Made by a program: the position numbers and the translations under genes. Below are positions 1-7,628 of a stretch of DNA of 47,188 nt, in pieces. Positions within the stretch are counted from its first letter, which is position 1; the number at the start of each line of letters is the position of its first letter. The notes beneath the pieces were generated by a model. The model made no database searches. It was not told the DNA's origin and worked only from the letters and a program-made list of their open reading frames with translations. Source of the DNA: Streptomyces huasconensis (GTDB lineage: Bacteria; Actinomycetota; Actinomycetes; Streptomycetales; Streptomycetaceae); NCBI GenBank assembly GCA_004010275.1, contig RBWT01000046.1, positions 1 to 47,188 of the forward strand, in the 5' to 3' direction.

Positions 1-442
1 CGCCGTCCTTGTACTTGTCGGCCTCCTTGCCCGCCTTCTCCACCCAGGAATCGGCAGAGGAGAGACGGGACTTGGCGCTGCCCAGGTCCGCCTGCGCCTC
101 GCGGCCCTTGACCAGGGCCTTGTCGGCCAGCGACTGGGCGCGCTCCAGTTCGGGCCAGTACGCGGCCAGGGCGTCGCCGGCCATCCCGTAGGACTTCTTG
201 AGCTTCTTCAGCTTCTCGGGCGCCTTCTCGAACTTCTCCGTGAAGGCATCGGCGGTCTTGCCCGCCCATTTCAGGATCGCGTCCTCGCCCGCCATCCCCT
301 TGATGTCCCGCAACACCTTGCCGACATCGTCGGAGAAGTCATGCAAGTCCTTGGCCAGCTTGCGCACCCGGTCGGGATCTCCCGGCGTCGGGTCCTTCTC
401 CAGGTCCAGGACGTGCCAGTCCTTAGGCCGGTGGCCCCCCAT
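1..442 (-). CDS. T7SS-secreted polymorphic toxin, N-terminus only (runs off left edge)
   Basis: The ATG at 442 opens a reading frame of 147 residues that leaves the window at base 1. It starts MGGHRPKDWHVLDLEKDPTPGDPDR and continues as an amphipathic, lysine-rich helical region. The RPxDWxxL...DPxPGDPxR signature is, from memory, the putative T7SS secretion-signal domain at the front of many Streptomyces polymorphic toxins, including RHS/DUF6531 types. The same signature opens the effector candidate at 8936-10309 in this window, and W59 is followed by AGKTADAF, resembling the WXG turn. The toxin part lies outside the window, so its activity cannot be named. The gene upstream on the same strand (560-1200) is a probable partner. 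Family call is fairly confident; a toxin role is inference. Confidence 0.75.
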   Translation of the reverse strand, partial: MGGHRPKDWHVLDLEKDPTPGDPDRVRKLAKDLHDFSDDVGKVLRDIKGMAGEDAILKWAGKTADAFTEKFEKAPEKLKKLKKSYGMAGDALAAYWPELERAQSLADKALVKGREAQADLGSAKSRLSSADSWVEKAGKEADKYKDG

Positions 443-559
443 GCGTCATCCCCCGTCACACCTGCAGCTACAGCTACAGCAGCCACCGTACAGAGGTACG
501 AATTTACTAGCCGAGGTGTCGGTGACGGAAGGCGCCTTGGGGCGGCCGCCCCAACTCGC

Positions 560-1200
560 CTACTCCGCGAAGCGAACGTAGAGGTCACCGCGTCGAAGAT
601 GTCGAAGAAGGAGTCCGCCAGTTCCAGGATCTGGCTGCTTCCCGAGACGAGGGCGACCTTGCCCTCCTGTCCGGGCACTGGAATGAACGTCTGCATCAGG
701 ACGACACGGATCGTGCGGTCGTCGCCCTGCACGGAGATGTCCTCGAGGCCGTACGTCCGCGCCGCGAGGCCGACGCCCGGGATGTCGACCGTCGTGACCT
801 TCCGCCACGCGTCGCCCTCCCGCTTGGCCTCGCGTACGCCGAGCTGGGCGACGATGCGCTCCGGGTCGGTCGGCAGGACGTCGCCGCTGGGTGTGCGGGC
901 GCCGACCAGGGAGACCGTGACCGAGGCGGTGACCGGCGTATCGCCGCCGAAGCTCTCCGCCATGCAACCGCAGTACAGCGCGCCGGACTGCCAGGCGTCC
1001 TTCGAGGCCTTGCGCAGGAACGCCTCGAACGTCTCGCGGTGCGGGGCCAGCTCGGGGCGCGCACGCACCCGGTCATTGATCATCTGGCGGATGGCGGCGT
1101 CGCGTGACTCGGGGCGTACGTCGAACTCCCACCACGTCTCCGGCACCTTGATGCTGAATCCGCCGCGCGCGATGGTCTGCGGAGCTGTGTAGCGGGCCAT
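560..1200 (-). CDS. T7SS-associated single-domain protein of unknown function, frameshifted near its end
   Basis: The ATG at 1200 begins MARYTAPQTIARGGFSIKVP. The roughly 210-residue product aligns by eye with both halves of the 7629-8936 protein: a short beta start (FSIKVPETWWEFDV against YTIFVPAGWFQLHL), a helical middle, and an LVSLL/VSLVGA strand. The paralog ends FDTVAGTLHWE-stop. Here the frame reads FDAVTSTFAS and runs on to 271 through non-coding sequence and into the next gene. One extra base near 577 would give FDAVTSTLRFAE-stop at 560, so the end is set at 560. It has no signal peptide or membrane segment. It sits directly upstream of a T7SS toxin, suggesting a chaperone, adaptor or immunity role, which is unproven. 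Confidence 0.6.
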
Positions 1201-1296
1201 GGCTGTTCTCGTCCCCTTCGTCGGCGTGCGCCGTGCCGGTTGCTGACCGGTCCGGGCCAGCCTACGAGGCGCCGCACGCCGGAGGGGCGCCGCCTG

Positions 1297-1853
1297 CTAC
1301 TCCCCCGTGACGCCGTCGATCCGCTCCCTCAGCAGATCCGCGTGGCCGTTGTGGCGCGCGTACTCCTCGATCATGTGCGTGAGGACGTAGCGGAGCGAGT
1401 ACGTGTCGCCGCGGAAGTCGACGGTCGTGTCGAGCGAGTCCAAGGCGTCCACGACGGCGCGGGAGCGGGCGCACTCCGCGTGCCAGACCTCGAAGGCCTC
1501 GTCCGGGTCGGCGTCCGCCACGTCGAAGTCGGCGCGCTCGCCGGGCACCCGCCCCGACCAGTTCGCTTGCCGCGCCTCACCGTTCATTACGTTCCTGAAC
1601 CAGCTCCGCTCGACCTCGGCGAGATGCCGGACCAGGCCGAGCAGCGACATGTCCGAGGGCGGCACGGCCCGGCCTCCTTGAGCTGCTCGGCGGTCAGCCC
1701 GGCGCACTTCAGCGCGAGGGTCTCGCGCCAGTACTGGAGGAAGGCGGTGAGCGACGCGCGTTCGCCGGCTGCGGCTCGCGGGGGTTCTGTGCGGTGGGGC
1801 GGGCGGGGCGTGGGTGACGGCTGGGGCGCGGTGGCGGGGGTGTGGTCGGGCAT
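1297..1853 (-). CDS. DinB/DUF664 family protein, frameshifted
   Basis: The family is a four-helix bundle, often metal-binding, including mycothiol-dependent enzymes. The first part (from 1853) reads to LTAEQLKEA. The rest (VPPSDMSLLGLVRHLAEVERSWFRNVM, then ...LTHMIEEYARHNGHADLLRERIDG) lies in another frame and ends at 1297. One missing base near 1675 rejoins them as QLKE-x-RAVPPSDMSLLGLVRH, the normal order. Histidines in LVRHLAEVE and EYARHNGHAD match the usual metal-ligand positions. The first ~30 residues are proline- and arginine-rich, so the start is uncertain. No physiological role can be given. Confidence 0.7.
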
Positions 1854-2060
1854 CGCATCATCATGCCGATGCAGTTGGGTGGGCGCGCATGCGAAATTCG
1901 GCGGGCTGCGGGCGAGCCGACCAGGCCGGGCCAGGCCTGTTCCGATGTGTTCTGTTCGGCACAGTAGGGTGCCGCGGACACATCAACCCCACCCGTCCCG
2001 CAGTCACTCCTGCCGGCCCACACTGACCGGAGCAGGCAGGGCCCATAGACAGGAGCCCTC

Positions 2061-2834
2061 ATGAAGCGGACCCGCACCGTCCTGGCCGTGCCCATGCTCG
2101 CCCTCGCCACCGCGCTGACGCTGGGCGCCTGCGGAGGTTCCGGGGGCTCCGGGGGCTCCGGGGGTGACGCGAGCCCGGGCTCGAAGACCGCCGACGACGC
2201 CAAGGACAAGCCCAAGGCATCCGCCGCACCGGAGAAGACAGCGGACGCGGCCGCCGAACTCGACCGCTTCGTCCTCTCCAAGAGTGAGGTCAAGGGGTTC
2301 ACGGTCAGGGAGCCCGCGAAGGGGTACGTGTTCGCCACGTCCCAGGACCAGGTCAAGCTCGACAAGCCCGTCTGCGCCCCGATCTCCTACGCGACGAACC
2401 AACTCCCCCTCGGCAACCCGCAGGCCCACGTAACCCGCGTCGCCGCCGAGGTGGCAGGGTCCGCCACCTTCACGTACATCACGCTCGCCACGTACGCGGA
2501 CGGCAAGGCGAAGACCGCGCTGGCCGGACTCTCCAAGGCGATCGACTCCTGCGGCAACGGCTTCACGGCCACGTCGGGCAAGACCGCCTCCCCGCACTCC
2601 TCCGTCACCGCCGAGCCCGCCCCGTCCCCCAAGGGTGCCGATGAAGCCGTGGCGTTCCGGACGACGATCAAGCATCAGGGCGTCACCCACACCTTGCGCA
2701 CCCAGGCGGTTCGCTACGGCGACAAGGTCGCCCTCTACTACGCCGTGGACGCGATGGCCTTCACCCAGTCCCGGCCCGGCAACGCGAAGATCGCGACGGC
2801 TGTGATGGAAGCGCAGAACGGGAAGCTGGGGTAG
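2061..2834 (+). CDS. Secreted lipoprotein of unknown function
   Basis: ATG at 2061 follows an AGGAG at 2051. The 257-residue product begins with a lipoprotein signal peptide (MKRTRTVLAVP, hydrophobic core, lipobox LGAC with the lipidated cysteine at residue 24). A Gly/Ser-rich linker (GGSGGSGGSGG) and a Lys/Ala/Asp-rich stretch precede a folded domain from about residue 70. That domain has the pattern of many actinobacterial small surface lipoproteins (KSEVKGFTVREPAKGYVF..., SFKVALYYAVDAM-like end). It is unrelated to the two lipoproteins downstream except in architecture. It opens a plus-strand run of exported proteins opposite the T7SS operon. Confidence 0.8.
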   Translation: MKRTRTVLAVPMLALATALTLGACGGSGGSGGSGGDASPGSKTADDAKDKPKASAAPEKTADAAAELDRFVLSKSEVKGFTVREPAKGYVFATSQDQVKLDKPVCAPISYATNQLPLGNPQAHVTRVAAEVAGSATFTYITLATYADGKAKTALAGLSKAIDSCGNGFTATSGKTASPHSSVTAEPAPSPKGADEAVAFRTTIKHQGVTHTLRTQAVRYGDKVALYYAVDAMAFTQSRPGNAKIATAVMEAQNGKLG

Positions 2835-3103
2835 GGGTCGGCGGTCGCGTGGACTGCCCATCTGCGTGATGCAGGGCCGGGCACCTCGCCCCGGCACCCG
2901 AGAGCGGAGGACTCCCGCATCTGCCGCCCTGCGTCCGCTACGGAAATGCCACGGCCATAAAAGGGCGAACAGAGAATCACCGAGGGGCACGCGAGGGCTC
3001 ATCGAGAAGGCCCGTCGGATTGAACAATCCCGCCCTCCCTCCACTTGCTGCTGCCCGCGTCACAACCCGATGACAGTCCACCGGGATGCGGCGGCTTGCC
3101 CCG

Positions 3104-3190
3104 TTATCCACCCTGGCCGAATCCGAGGCCCCCTGGATAGCGTCGGCCCATTCGAGATCCCCCTCGCCGCACCGGGAGCCGACCGTGAAC
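3104..3190 (+). promoter_or_regulatory. Upstream block shared with the duplicated unit (first copy)
   Basis: The ~85 bases before the GTG at 3185 closely match those before the GTG at 5868. Both have TTATCS, then 37-38 bases later ATASCGTCGG (S = G or C), then an identical CACCGGGAGCCGACCGTGAA around the ribosome binding site. ATASCGT is a plausible -10 element, but I see no convincing -35. The rest of the 2835-3103 gap shows no gene or clear hairpin. Confidence 0.45.
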
Positions 3191-3859
3191 CGCCGCACCA
3201 CGCCTGTCGCCATCGCGCTCACCGCGACCGCCGCCCTGCTTCTGACGGGTTGCGGCAGCGGGGGCGACGACAGTGCGAAGGACGAGAACAAGATCGCGGG
3301 CGCCGATCAGGGCACGGCGAAGCCGAAGAAGTCGAACGGGTCTTCAGCCGCCCCCGCGGAGGACAAGCCGGACGGCGTGGACCTGTCCTTGCCCAAGGAC
3401 GTGCAGCTGGTCTTCGACTGGACCAAGCCGAACGACAAGGATGAAGCGGCGGCGATGGACGACGCCGCGAATTTCATGCGGGCGATCTATCGAGGCGTGG
3501 CCAAGCGCACCACCAAGGACGCGGCCGTGACGGCGTACTCCACCGGTGTTGGGCTGCACTACGCGAAAGTCCAGATCAACGAGTGGATCAAGGGCGGGTG
3601 GACGGCGACCGGCACGCGCCGCCACTATCAGGCCACTACTCGGTCTGCCCCGAACGGCAACTCCGTGGAGGTCACGTTCTGCGCGGACACCGGGAAGTTC
3701 TACGGCAAAGAGGTCAAGACCGGGAAGGTCCTCAAGACCAAGCCCAGCCGCAAGGACTTCGGCCACTACAAGATCGTCATGTCCAAGTCCCCCACAGGCA
3801 AGGGCCTGTGGCAGGCGTCCAAGGTGTTCGTCGAAACGGGGGCTGAGAAGTGCCAGTGA
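3185..3859 (+). CDS. Lipoprotein, first copy of the duplicated exported pair
   Basis: The GTG at 3185 is chosen because GGGAG lies 5 bases upstream and the protein then begins VNRRTTPVAIAL with a clean lipoprotein signal (lipobox LTGC, Cys23). The in-frame extension back to 3086 is not signal-like. The 224-residue protein has a charged linker with DENKIAGADQGTAKPKK, shared with the paralog at 5868, then a globular domain ending SPTGKGLWQASKVFVETGAEKCQ. The fold may be NTF2/SnoaL-like (DDAANFMRAIYRGVAKRTTKDAAVTAYS...), but that is a guess. The stop overlaps the next start, so the pair is probably co-translated. Confidence 0.8.
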   Translation: MNRRTTPVAIALTATAALLLTGCGSGGDDSAKDENKIAGADQGTAKPKKSNGSSAAPAEDKPDGVDLSLPKDVQLVFDWTKPNDKDEAAAMDDAANFMRAIYRGVAKRTTKDAAVTAYSTGVGLHYAKVQINEWIKGGWTATGTRRHYQATTRSAPNGNSVEVTFCADTGKFYGKEVKTGKVLKTKPSRKDFGHYKIVMSKSPTGKGLWQASKVFVETGAEKCQ

Positions 3860-4941
3860 ACAGACCGCGTCGTACGGCGCGCAGCACCGACACCATCGCG
3901 TTGGCCACGGCCATGGGCCTGCTGGCCCTTGCGGCGCCCAACGCAGCCGCGGACCCGGTGGATTACGGCAAGGGCGGTGACCAGAAGACGGAAGGCGGCA
4001 GCGACGCGACCGGCATCTACGCCGCAGCCCAGATCCGCTACACCGGCGCCGTCGCCAAGGGCGGCGGCAAGGGAAACGTCACTTCATCCGACGTGACCTG
4101 GGCCCCGCCCCCCTGCTGGTACGCCCCCTACCTCGGCGCCAAGGACTTCAAGAAGAAGATGTCCAAGGAGCTCAAGGACGCCATGGCCGCCCCCGGCATG
4201 GCAGGCCACGCCGGCCAGGCGCTCGATCAGATGCAGCGCCATTACGAGGACGACTACGGCTGGACCGACACCCCCGGTTACAAGGACTACAACGTCGAGA
4301 AGGACGGCAAGGGAATGTTCTGGGCCGCCGTCGAGAACCCCGACGAGCCGGACATCCTCAAGCGCAGCTCGTGCAGCGACATCCCCTTCTGGGTCGACAA
4401 CGGCGAGGCCCCGCCTCCCCGGTACGAGGAAGCCATCAAGCCGGAGATGCTGGCGGCTCTGGCCTACCAGCGCATGCAGCTGCCCGAGACCAAGGTCTCC
4501 CTCGCCCCCGACGGCACCACGAAGGTGAACCTGCCCACGTGGGCCTGGCTGAACAAGGCGGTCTTCGACGACGTCGAGGCCACGGCGGCCGTCGATGTCC
4601 CCGGTTTCCACATGGAGGCGACGACGACCGCCAGGCCCAAGTCCCTCACCCTCGACCCGGGCACGGACGACGCCACCATGATCCCTGCCAGTGGCGAATG
4701 CCCGATCGTGGACGACAAGATCGGTGAACCGTACGCGAAGGGCAAGTCCGAGGAGACCCCGCCCTGCGGCATCATCTACAACCGCTCGTCCAAGGGCGCC
4801 ACCTTCCCCCTCAGGGCCGCCCTGACGTGGGAGATCAGCTGGACGGGCACGGACCGGACGGAGCCGGTCGGCATGCCCGACGGCACGATCGAGGTCGTAC
4901 AGGAGATAGCGGTCGAGGAAGTGCAGTCGATCAACCGTTGA
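3850..4941 (+). CDS. Secreted four-cysteine protein, first copy
   Basis: The GTG at 3850, or the GTG at 3856 giving a GTGA overlap, starts a 363-residue protein overlapping the preceding lipoprotein stop. It has an Arg-rich n-region, a hydrophobic core and a probable cleavage after AAA near residue 34. The mature protein has four cysteines also found in the paralog at 6518: PPCWY, SSCSD, GECPI and PPCGI, suggesting two disulfides. The strongest conserved stretches are VNLPTWAWL, EATTTARP and the ending VEEVQSINR. I know of no catalytic motif. Surface or extracellular location is well supported; a role with the adjacent T7SS is inferred from position only. Confidence 0.78.
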   Translation: MPVNRPRRTARSTDTIALATAMGLLALAAPNAAADPVDYGKGGDQKTEGGSDATGIYAAAQIRYTGAVAKGGGKGNVTSSDVTWAPPPCWYAPYLGAKDFKKKMSKELKDAMAAPGMAGHAGQALDQMQRHYEDDYGWTDTPGYKDYNVEKDGKGMFWAAVENPDEPDILKRSSCSDIPFWVDNGEAPPPRYEEAIKPEMLAALAYQRMQLPETKVSLAPDGTTKVNLPTWAWLNKAVFDDVEATAAVDVPGFHMEATTTARPKSLTLDPGTDDATMIPASGECPIVDDKIGEPYAKGKSEETPPCGIIYNRSSKGATFPLRAALTWEISWTGTDRTEPVGMPDGTIEVVQEIAVEEVQSINR

Positions 4942-4990
4942 GGGTGCGCACACAGAGGAAAGCCCGCTCCCGACGAAAGAGGATCTCGAG

Positions 4991-5656
4991 ATGACGTCCA
5001 GGGGCAACCAGCAGATGATCACCGAACGCCTCGGCATCCGGGCCGAAGCGGCGGGATGGTGCACGATCGACAAGATCCCCGATCCTCCGGCCGAGGCGCT
5101 TCGGGCGGCCGGTGAGCCGCGGCTGCGCCCGGCGGCCATGCCTCCGCTGGGCATGCTCGGCACGGCGCTGGCCGTACCTGCCCTGCCGGTCGTCACCCTG
5201 CTGTCCCTGCTGAACCGTCTCCGGGAGATGTTGTTCGAGAACAACGGGGACGAGAATCGGCGAGCGCGTGAGGACGAGGCGCGGCTCAAGACACTCGTCG
5301 AAAAGCAGGGACTGGACCGCGTTTACGACGGCAACTGGAGCGGCGAAGCGGGGCAGTTCCTGCTGCGCTGGTACAGCCATTCCTCCCACCATCAGCGTTT
5401 CCTCGTGGCGACCCAGGACGAGATCGTCCTGGCTGCCCCGCCGCGCCGCGTCTCTGTGGGGCGGGAGAAGAACATGGAGATCGTCGCCCGCCTGCCCGCC
5501 GGGACCGTCGAGCTCGTCGACCCGTTCCACGGTGAGTTCCGGTCACAGTTGCTGCTGCTGAAGTTCCGTGACTCGTCGTGGATCCGTCTCACGACGGAGG
5601 AGTGCCGCAGTGAACTCCATATGCACGCGGTTCGACGGGCCCGGGCCGGCAGCTAG
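4991..5656 (+). CDS. Membrane-associated protein of unknown function
   Basis: ATG at 4991 begins MTSRGNQQMITERLGIRAEA. Residues about 50-75 (MPPLGMLGTALAVPALPVVTLLSLL) form one hydrophobic segment, followed by an acidic-basic helix (FENNGDENRRAREDEARLKTLV). The C-terminal ~110 residues look like a small beta-rich domain (FLVATQDEIVLAAPPRR, IVARLPAGTVELVDPF, LLLLKFRDSSWIRLTTEE), reminiscent of PH-like folds. It lies 49 bases after the first exported pair and on the same strand. It has no counterpart after the second pair, so it was either not duplicated or was inserted between the copies. Function unknown. Confidence 0.7.
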   Translation: MTSRGNQQMITERLGIRAEAAGWCTIDKIPDPPAEALRAAGEPRLRPAAMPPLGMLGTALAVPALPVVTLLSLLNRLREMLFENNGDENRRAREDEARLKTLVEKQGLDRVYDGNWSGEAGQFLLRWYSHSSHHQRFLVATQDEIVLAAPPRRVSVGREKNMEIVARLPAGTVELVDPFHGEFRSQLLLLKFRDSSWIRLTTEECRSELHMHAVRRARAGS

Positions 5657-5788
5657 CTCCTTACGCCGTGGGGTTGTCGCGCCTGTTTGGCGCCGTTCCC
5701 TCAGCCGCAGTCGTCGTCGCCATACTCTGCGCGCTTCACAGCACGATGTCAGACCGTCAGGCCGCCAAAATGAGGTGACGGGTCCCGA

Positions 5789-5873
5789 TTATCGCTCTGG
5801 TGGAGCCACCAACACCACATATACCGTCGGCTTGTTGGAGACACACTCGCCCCACCGGGAGCCGACCGTGAAA
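5789..5873 (+). promoter_or_regulatory. Upstream block shared with the duplicated unit (second copy)
   Basis: TTATCG at 5789 and TATACCGTCGG ending at 5830, then the same ribosome-binding context before the GTG at 5868, align with 3104-3190 with one or two bases of length difference. Conservation of non-coding sequence in both copies suggests the promoter was duplicated with the genes. Confidence 0.45.
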
Positions 5874-6530
5874 CGCCGCACCATACCCGTCACCACCGCG
5901 CTCGCCGCGACCGCAGCCTTGCTTCTGACGGCCTGCGGCAGCGGGGATGACGACAAGCCCAAGGACGAGGACAAGATCGCAGGGGCCGACCAGGGTCCCA
6001 AGAAGAACGCGTCCAAGTCGCCCACGCCTGATTCGGGCGGTAAGGCCAGTCGGCCCGACATGACACTCCCGCAGGATGTGACAGAGACGTTCGTCGGGTG
6101 GAAAACGGGCGACTCGCTGAAGGACGCAGTGCTGGCCGACGCCGGCCGAGCCCAGACCGCCGTCACATACGCAGTCACTCAAGGTGACGCCAATGAACCC
6201 GCGCTGGGCTTCTACCAAGACGGTGAGGCTCTTGTCGGCAGTGCTCGGTGGGTCAAGTCGATCGTCGACTCGGGATCAACCTTCTCCGGAAAGGTGCGCT
6301 ATTTCGCACCCAAGATCTCGATGCTCGACAAGAGTTCGGCCGCTGTCGTCTATTGCTCCGATGAAAGCAAAGCGTTCAACAAGGATCGAAAGACGGAGAA
6401 AGTCACCAAAACGCCGGTGTCTGACCAGTCCTACGTAACCTACAGCACCCGCTTGAACAAAAATGAACTGGGCGTCTGGCAGACCACGAGGCTGGAATCA
6501 AAACGGGGAGAAGCAACGTGCACGCCGTAA
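5868..6530 (+). CDS. Lipoprotein, second copy of the duplicated exported pair
   Basis: The GTG at 5868 has the same upstream sequence as 3185. The 220-residue product starts VKRRTIPVTTAL and has lipobox LTAC (Cys23). The leader and linker (DEDKIAGADQGPKKN) are nearly identical to the first copy. The mature domain has diverged strongly but keeps the size, a cysteine in VVYCSD against VTFCAD, and a KNELGVWQTTRLESKRGEATC end against GKGLWQASKVF. The codons are less G/C-ended than in neighbouring genes. Its stop lies 13 bases inside the next gene. Confidence 0.78.
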   Translation: MKRRTIPVTTALAATAALLLTACGSGDDDKPKDEDKIAGADQGPKKNASKSPTPDSGGKASRPDMTLPQDVTETFVGWKTGDSLKDAVLADAGRAQTAVTYAVTQGDANEPALGFYQDGEALVGSARWVKSIVDSGSTFSGKVRYFAPKISMLDKSSAAVVYCSDESKAFNKDRKTEKVTKTPVSDQSYVTYSTRLNKNELGVWQTTRLESKRGEATCTP

Positions 6531-7561
6531 CTGCACGCAGAAACTGGCTCATCATCGGGGCTCTGACCGCCGCTTGTGCGCTCACGCCAAGCGCGGCGAT
6601 GGCGGAGTGGGGGAAGCCAGGAGGGTCCAATGGCGAGGTGCGGCAGGAAAACAAGCAGGAGAATCAGTCTCTCTCCTCTCGCATCACTTTCAAAGGTGCC
6701 ATAGCCGGGCCTTCCGACAAGTCTGGAAGTTTGGCACCCGTGGGCGATTGGACACCTCCCGCCTGCTGGTACGAGCCCTACTCAGCCGACCAGTTCGCGA
6801 AGGACACCGAGCGCGGCTATCACATGGTCGCCGACGATCCCAAGCAGCCCCTGTACGCCAGGAAGTCGGTGCATGACTTCCGGAACACCTACAAGGACGG
6901 GAAGTACAAGAACTACAACAGGGACAAAGTCGACGAGGGTAGTTGGTGGGTCGCGCAGCGTGACCCCGACCGCTGGATGGAGGACGCCGCCCAGAAGTGC
7001 GACAGAGAGCCCTTCTGGGTCGAAAACGGTGAGCCGGTCGACGACCCGAACGCCGTGGACCCGGAGATCCTCGCCGGGCTCGCGTACAACAGGATCAAGC
7101 TGCCCGACACCCACGTCACTCTGGCCCCCGAGGACAAGACCAAGGTCAATCTCCCCACCTGGGCCTGGCTCGACAAGGCCACGTTCAAGAAGGTCTCAGT
7201 GACCGCCGCACTGAATGCCCAGGGCATCAACATCGAAGCCACGACCACGGCCAGGCCCGTCGCCCTGAAACTGGAGCCGGGGACGGCGGACGCCGAAACC
7301 TTCCCCGCATCCGGCGAATGCGGGTTCAACGAGGACGGCTCGATCGGCGAAGCATGGGCTCGCGGCAAGAGCAACCAGACGCCGCCCTGCGGCATCAAAT
7401 ACCTGCGCTCCTCCGGAAACGGGTCGTACGACCTCAAGGCGACCATCACGTGGGAGGTCACCTGGGAGGGGACAGGAGTTCCCGGCGGCAGGCTCCCCGA
7501 CGGCAGCTTCGGCACCACCCAGAACGTCACGGTCGAGGAAGTGCAGACCATCAACCGCTGA
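6518..7561 (+). CDS. Secreted four-cysteine protein, second copy
   Basis: The GTG at 6518, with GGGGAG 8 bases upstream, starts inside the preceding lipoprotein gene. The 347-residue product has a signal peptide (NWLIIGALTAACALTPSAAMA, cleavage near residue 29) and is clearly paralogous to 3850-4941. Shared features are PACWYEPYS, FWVENGEP, LAYNRIKLPDTHVTLAPEDKTKVNLPTWAWL, IEATTTARP, SGEC, TPPCGIKY, and the ending VTVEEVQTINR. All four conserved cysteines are kept. It is the last gene of the plus-strand exported cluster and faces the T7SS operon tail to tail across a 67-base gap in which I see no clear terminator. Confidence 0.78.
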   Translation: MHAVTARRNWLIIGALTAACALTPSAAMAEWGKPGGSNGEVRQENKQENQSLSSRITFKGAIAGPSDKSGSLAPVGDWTPPACWYEPYSADQFAKDTERGYHMVADDPKQPLYARKSVHDFRNTYKDGKYKNYNRDKVDEGSWWVAQRDPDRWMEDAAQKCDREPFWVENGEPVDDPNAVDPEILAGLAYNRIKLPDTHVTLAPEDKTKVNLPTWAWLDKATFKKVSVTAALNAQGINIEATTTARPVALKLEPGTADAETFPASGECGFNEDGSIGEAWARGKSNQTPPCGIKYLRSSGNGSYDLKATITWEVTWEGTGVPGGRLPDGSFGTTQNVTVEEVQTINR

Positions 7562-7628
7562 CGAAAGCCCTGATGGCTGGCCCCACCCCCGGTTCGGCGC
7601 TCCGCGCGCGCCGGCCGGCCCTCCCCCT

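Noticed and set aside
271..560. Natural C-terminal extension of the 560-1200 protein
   Set aside because: The extension is low-complexity, overlaps the toxin gene and lies beyond the conserved family end. A one-base break explains it better.
1240..2064. 274-residue plus-strand frame over DinB
   Set aside because: It is the opposite strand of a recognisable DinB gene and itself shows no family features.
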